Positions 6,263 to 8,331 of a stretch of 8,331 bases of DNA are shown here, piece after piece. The notes below the pieces were generated by a model. It worked only from the letters and a program-made list of their open reading frames with translations, made no database searches and was not told the origin of the DNA. Both the position numbers and the translations under genes were made by a program. The stretch is taken from assembly GCA_913046825.1 (NCBI GenBank), contig CAJWTF010000152.1, forward strand, positions 1 to 8,331. Direction: 5' to 3'. This DNA is from an uncultured Rickettsiales bacterium (lineage in GTDB: Bacteria; Pseudomonadota; Alphaproteobacteria; UBA8366). The number at the start of each line of letters is the position of its first letter. Positions within the stretch are counted from its first letter, which is position 1.

Positions 6263-7665
6263 CGCGCGAAAAGACGATCGAAAAGGCTCTCGCATTTTTC
6301 GATGACGGTGGATATGTCGAGGAATTGTCTCGACGTGTCGCTATTCGGACCGAAAGCCAGAAGCCGGAACAACGGCCTGAATTATACCGCTACCTTGAGG
6401 ATGAAATCACACCCACCTTCCAGGCCATGGGCCACGATTGTCAGGTGTTCGACAATCCGGTCGACGGTAAAGGCCCGGTCTTACTGGCGACCCGCATCGA
6501 AGACGAGAATCTTTCGACGGTTTTGGGCTACGGCCACGGTGATGTCATCCGGGGGTTGGAAGACCAGTGGTATGAAGGATTGTCGCCCTGGGAGACGGTG
6601 CAGAACGGTGACCGATTGTACGGTCGCGGCACGGCGGACAATAAGGGCCAACACACGATCAATATGAACGCCATGCGGATCGCGATGGAGACACGCGGAA
6701 CACTCGGCTTCAATTCTAAATTTATGGTGGAGACGGGAGAGGAAAACGGCTCACCCGGTTTACATGAATTGGTCTCGCAACATCTCGATGCATTCTCCGC
6801 CGATGTCTTTATTGCATCTGACGGCCCGCGCGTATCACCGGACATGCCGACGATCTTCCTCGGTGCGCGCGGTGTGAAGAATTTCGATCTGGTATGCGAG
6901 TTGCGCGAAGGCGGTCATCATTCCGGCAATTGGGGTGGCTTACTGGCCAATCCCGGGATCATCCTGTCGCATGCGCTGGCCTCCATCGTCTCGGAGACCG
7001 GCCGAATCAAGGTCAAGGAATGGCTGCCGGGACCATTGCCGAATTCGGTGAAAGCGGCGCTGCGCGGATTGACGGTCGACGGAGGCGAAAACGCACCAGA
7101 GATCGACGAAAGGTGGGGAGAGCCCGACCTGTCCGCAGCCGAACAAGTATACGGTTGGAACAGTTTCGAAGTGTTGGCGTTCAAGGTCGGCAATCCGGAC
7201 CGGCCGGTGAACGCAGTGCCGCCGCGCGCCTGGGCCCATTGCCAATTACGGTTCATTGCCGATACCGACCGTGATGCGATTATTCCGGCATTGCGCAAAC
7301 ATCTGGACGAGAATGGCTTCGATATGGTCGATGTGCAGCCGCCGCCGGATATGAACGCGGGCGATTTCGGCTCGACCCGGACCGACCCGGAGAATCCCTG
7401 GGCTGTGTGGGCATCGGATTCCCTGGAGCGAACCATAGGAAGTCCGCCGGCGGTGATACCGCAACTGGGGGGCTCTATCTGCAACGATGTTTTCACCGAT
7501 CTGTTGGATTTGCCGGCGATTTGGGTCCCGCATTCCTACGCCTCGTGCTCTCAGCACGCGCCGAACGAATATATCCTTCTATCTGAGGCCCGCTCCGCCA
7601 TTGAATTGATGGCCGGGTTGTATTGGGATCTCGGTGAAGGGGACACACCGGCACAGGCCGTATAA
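6259..7665 (+). CDS. M20 family metallopeptidase (carnosinase/ArgE/DapE-like), cytosolic
   Basis: This 468-residue di-metal hydrolase most likely cleaves the imported compound: a dipeptide, or an N-acyl or N-carbamoyl amino acid. Metal and catalytic residues appear in M20 order: H93 and D95 (GHGD), D127 in GRGTADNKG (bridging), catalytic E161 with ligand E162 (TGEENGS), D188 (SDGP) and H433 (QHAPNE). Spacing is close to that of carnosinase-like M20 enzymes. The dimerisation/lid domain spans about 204-315 and includes GGHHSG (218-223), where H221 would reach the partner active site. GGSICND (404-410) fills the usual substrate-carboxylate glycine motif. There is no signal peptide, so it is cytosolic. 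The start overlaps the DppF stop (ATGA), and only a weak purine-rich ribosome site is seen, so translational coupling is likely. The fold and active site are well supported; the substrate is inferred from its position behind a peptide-type importer. Confidence -1.
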   Translation: MTREKTIEKALAFFDDGGYVEELSRRVAIRTESQKPEQRPELYRYLEDEITPTFQAMGHDCQVFDNPVDGKGPVLLATRIEDENLSTVLGYGHGDVIRGLEDQWYEGLSPWETVQNGDRLYGRGTADNKGQHTINMNAMRIAMETRGTLGFNSKFMVETGEENGSPGLHELVSQHLDAFSADVFIASDGPRVSPDMPTIFLGARGVKNFDLVCELREGGHHSGNWGGLLANPGIILSHALASIVSETGRIKVKEWLPGPLPNSVKAALRGLTVDGGENAPEIDERWGEPDLSAAEQVYGWNSFEVLAFKVGNPDRPVNAVPPRAWAHCQLRFIADTDRDAIIPALRKHLDENGFDMVDVQPPPDMNAGDFGSTRTDPENPWAVWASDSLERTIGSPPAVIPQLGGSICNDVFTDLLDLPAIWVPHSYASCSQHAPNEYILLSEARSAIELMAGLYWDLGEGDTPAQAV

Positions 7666-8331
7666 TGTCTGATGCGTCGCCTCCTTCCGTCGATCTCTCG
7701 CAAATTCGATGGTCTGATGCGCAGACATTGCGGCAAGATTATTTGGATGGCGGCGGATGGGAAACCATCGACGGTTGGCTGTATTTAAAAGCGCTTCGGT
7801 TGACTGATTTTATTGATCAATGTCAAGATGCATTAAGCATAAATGGAAATATTGGTGAAATAGGTCTCTATTTTGGGAAGTATTTTATTTTATTATATTT
7901 AATCGCACGTAAAGAAGAAAAAGTAATAGGTGTTGATTTATTTGAGTTCCCCGAATGGGAAGAAGAATTCCACACTGGGATGTCGCGCTGGAAGCATGAA
8001 GCCAACGAGCCCTTAATTGTAAAACGAAATTCCCTTGAGGTGACCGCTGACCACCTGCTTGAGTGGGCAGGAGGCCCCTATCGCCTATTCAGTGTCGATG
8101 GCGGCCATTCGATGGAAGTCGCGTTGCACGATTTGCGTCTTGCTAATTCTGTGATGGCGGAAGGCGGTGTCGTCATGGTCGATGACTATTTTGATCCCAA
8201 GTTCCCCGGTGTTTCTGAAGCGGTAAATCGATTTTTTTTAATGTACGGCGATGAAGTCCGGGTAGAACCTTTCCTGATCACGGGGAACAAGTTGTTCCTG
8301 GCGACTACAGAATATGGAAAGCTGTATCGGG
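7665..8331 (+). CDS. Class I SAM-dependent methyltransferase, Methyltransf_24-like, N-terminal 222 residues (3' end outside window)
   Basis: The frame starts at ATG 7665, sharing one base with the M20 stop (TAATG), and stays open to the right edge (222 codons). A Rossmann methyltransferase pattern is visible: motif I as IGEIGLYFGKY (63-73), an acidic residue at the end of strand 2 (D91 in VIGVDLF), VDGGH (144-148), and GGVVMVDDYFDPKFPGV (167-183). The VDGGH and VDDY pair is typical of the Methyltransf_24 group, close to CmcI/TylF-like enzymes that modify small molecules or sugars. Residues 46-85 are coded by very AT-rich DNA (7801-7920, 32 G/C of 120 by hand count), while the flanks are about 50-60%. 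The one-base overlap implies co-translation with the peptidase. The substrate is unknown: it could act on the transported compound, or belong to a downstream locus outside the window. The fold call is good; specific function is not claimed. Confidence -1.
   Translation, partial: MSDASPPSVDLSQIRWSDAQTLRQDYLDGGGWETIDGWLYLKALRLTDFIDQCQDALSINGNIGEIGLYFGKYFILLYLIARKEEKVIGVDLFEFPEWEEEFHTGMSRWKHEANEPLIVKRNSLEVTADHLLEWAGGPYRLFSVDGGHSMEVALHDLRLANSVMAEGGVVMVDDYFDPKFPGVSEAVNRFFLMYGDEVRVEPFLITGNKLFLATTEYGKLYR

Overview
The window holds one compact plus-strand gene cluster for uptake of a peptide-like compound through a Dpp/Opp-type ABC importer. It reads, in order: the 3' end of a family 5 periplasmic binding protein gene (cut by the window edge), a complete second family 5 binding protein, two inner-membrane permeases (DppB- and DppC-like), two ATPases (DppD- and DppF-like), a cytosolic M20 metallopeptidase, and the 5' part of a Methyltransf_24-like class I methyltransferase (cut by the right edge). 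All real genes are on the + strand. I see no tRNA, rRNA, CRISPR array, insertion sequence or transposase.

Organism: a Gram-negative bacterium. The evidence is a periplasmic binding protein with a cleavable Sec-type signal and no lipobox, medium-high G+C in the transporter genes, and Shine-Dalgarno sites of the GGAG type. The protein style suggests an alphaproteobacterium, but that is an impression and not something shown by the sequence.

Layout: 3-665 is the C-terminal 221 residues of binding protein 1. A 159-bp gap (666-824) follows, and binding protein 2 lies at 825-2375. The 59-bp gap after it carries a very stable GC hairpin (2388-2416) without a U-tract, suited to setting binding protein expression above that of the permeases. 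From 2435 onward the genes are packed: dppB, 17 bp, dppC, then overlaps of 4 bp (TTGA), 4 bp (ATGA), 4 bp (ATGA) and 1 bp (TAATG). This implies one polycistronic, translationally coupled unit of dppB-dppC-dppD-dppF-M20-methyltransferase.

How it works together (inference from families): one or both binding proteins capture a peptide or peptide-like ligand in the periplasm, DppBC form the channel, DppDF drive import with ATP, and the M20 enzyme hydrolyses the imported compound in the cytosol. The methyltransferase is the odd member: it is translationally joined to the operon but carries a segment of about 27% G+C inside an otherwise 50-60% G+C region.

Novelty: I find no clearly new system here. 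The points most worth a second look are the two strongly diverged tandem binding proteins (one with a roughly 29-residue insertion but all four cysteines kept), the peptidase-methyltransferase tail of the operon, and the compositional mosaic inside the methyltransferase gene.
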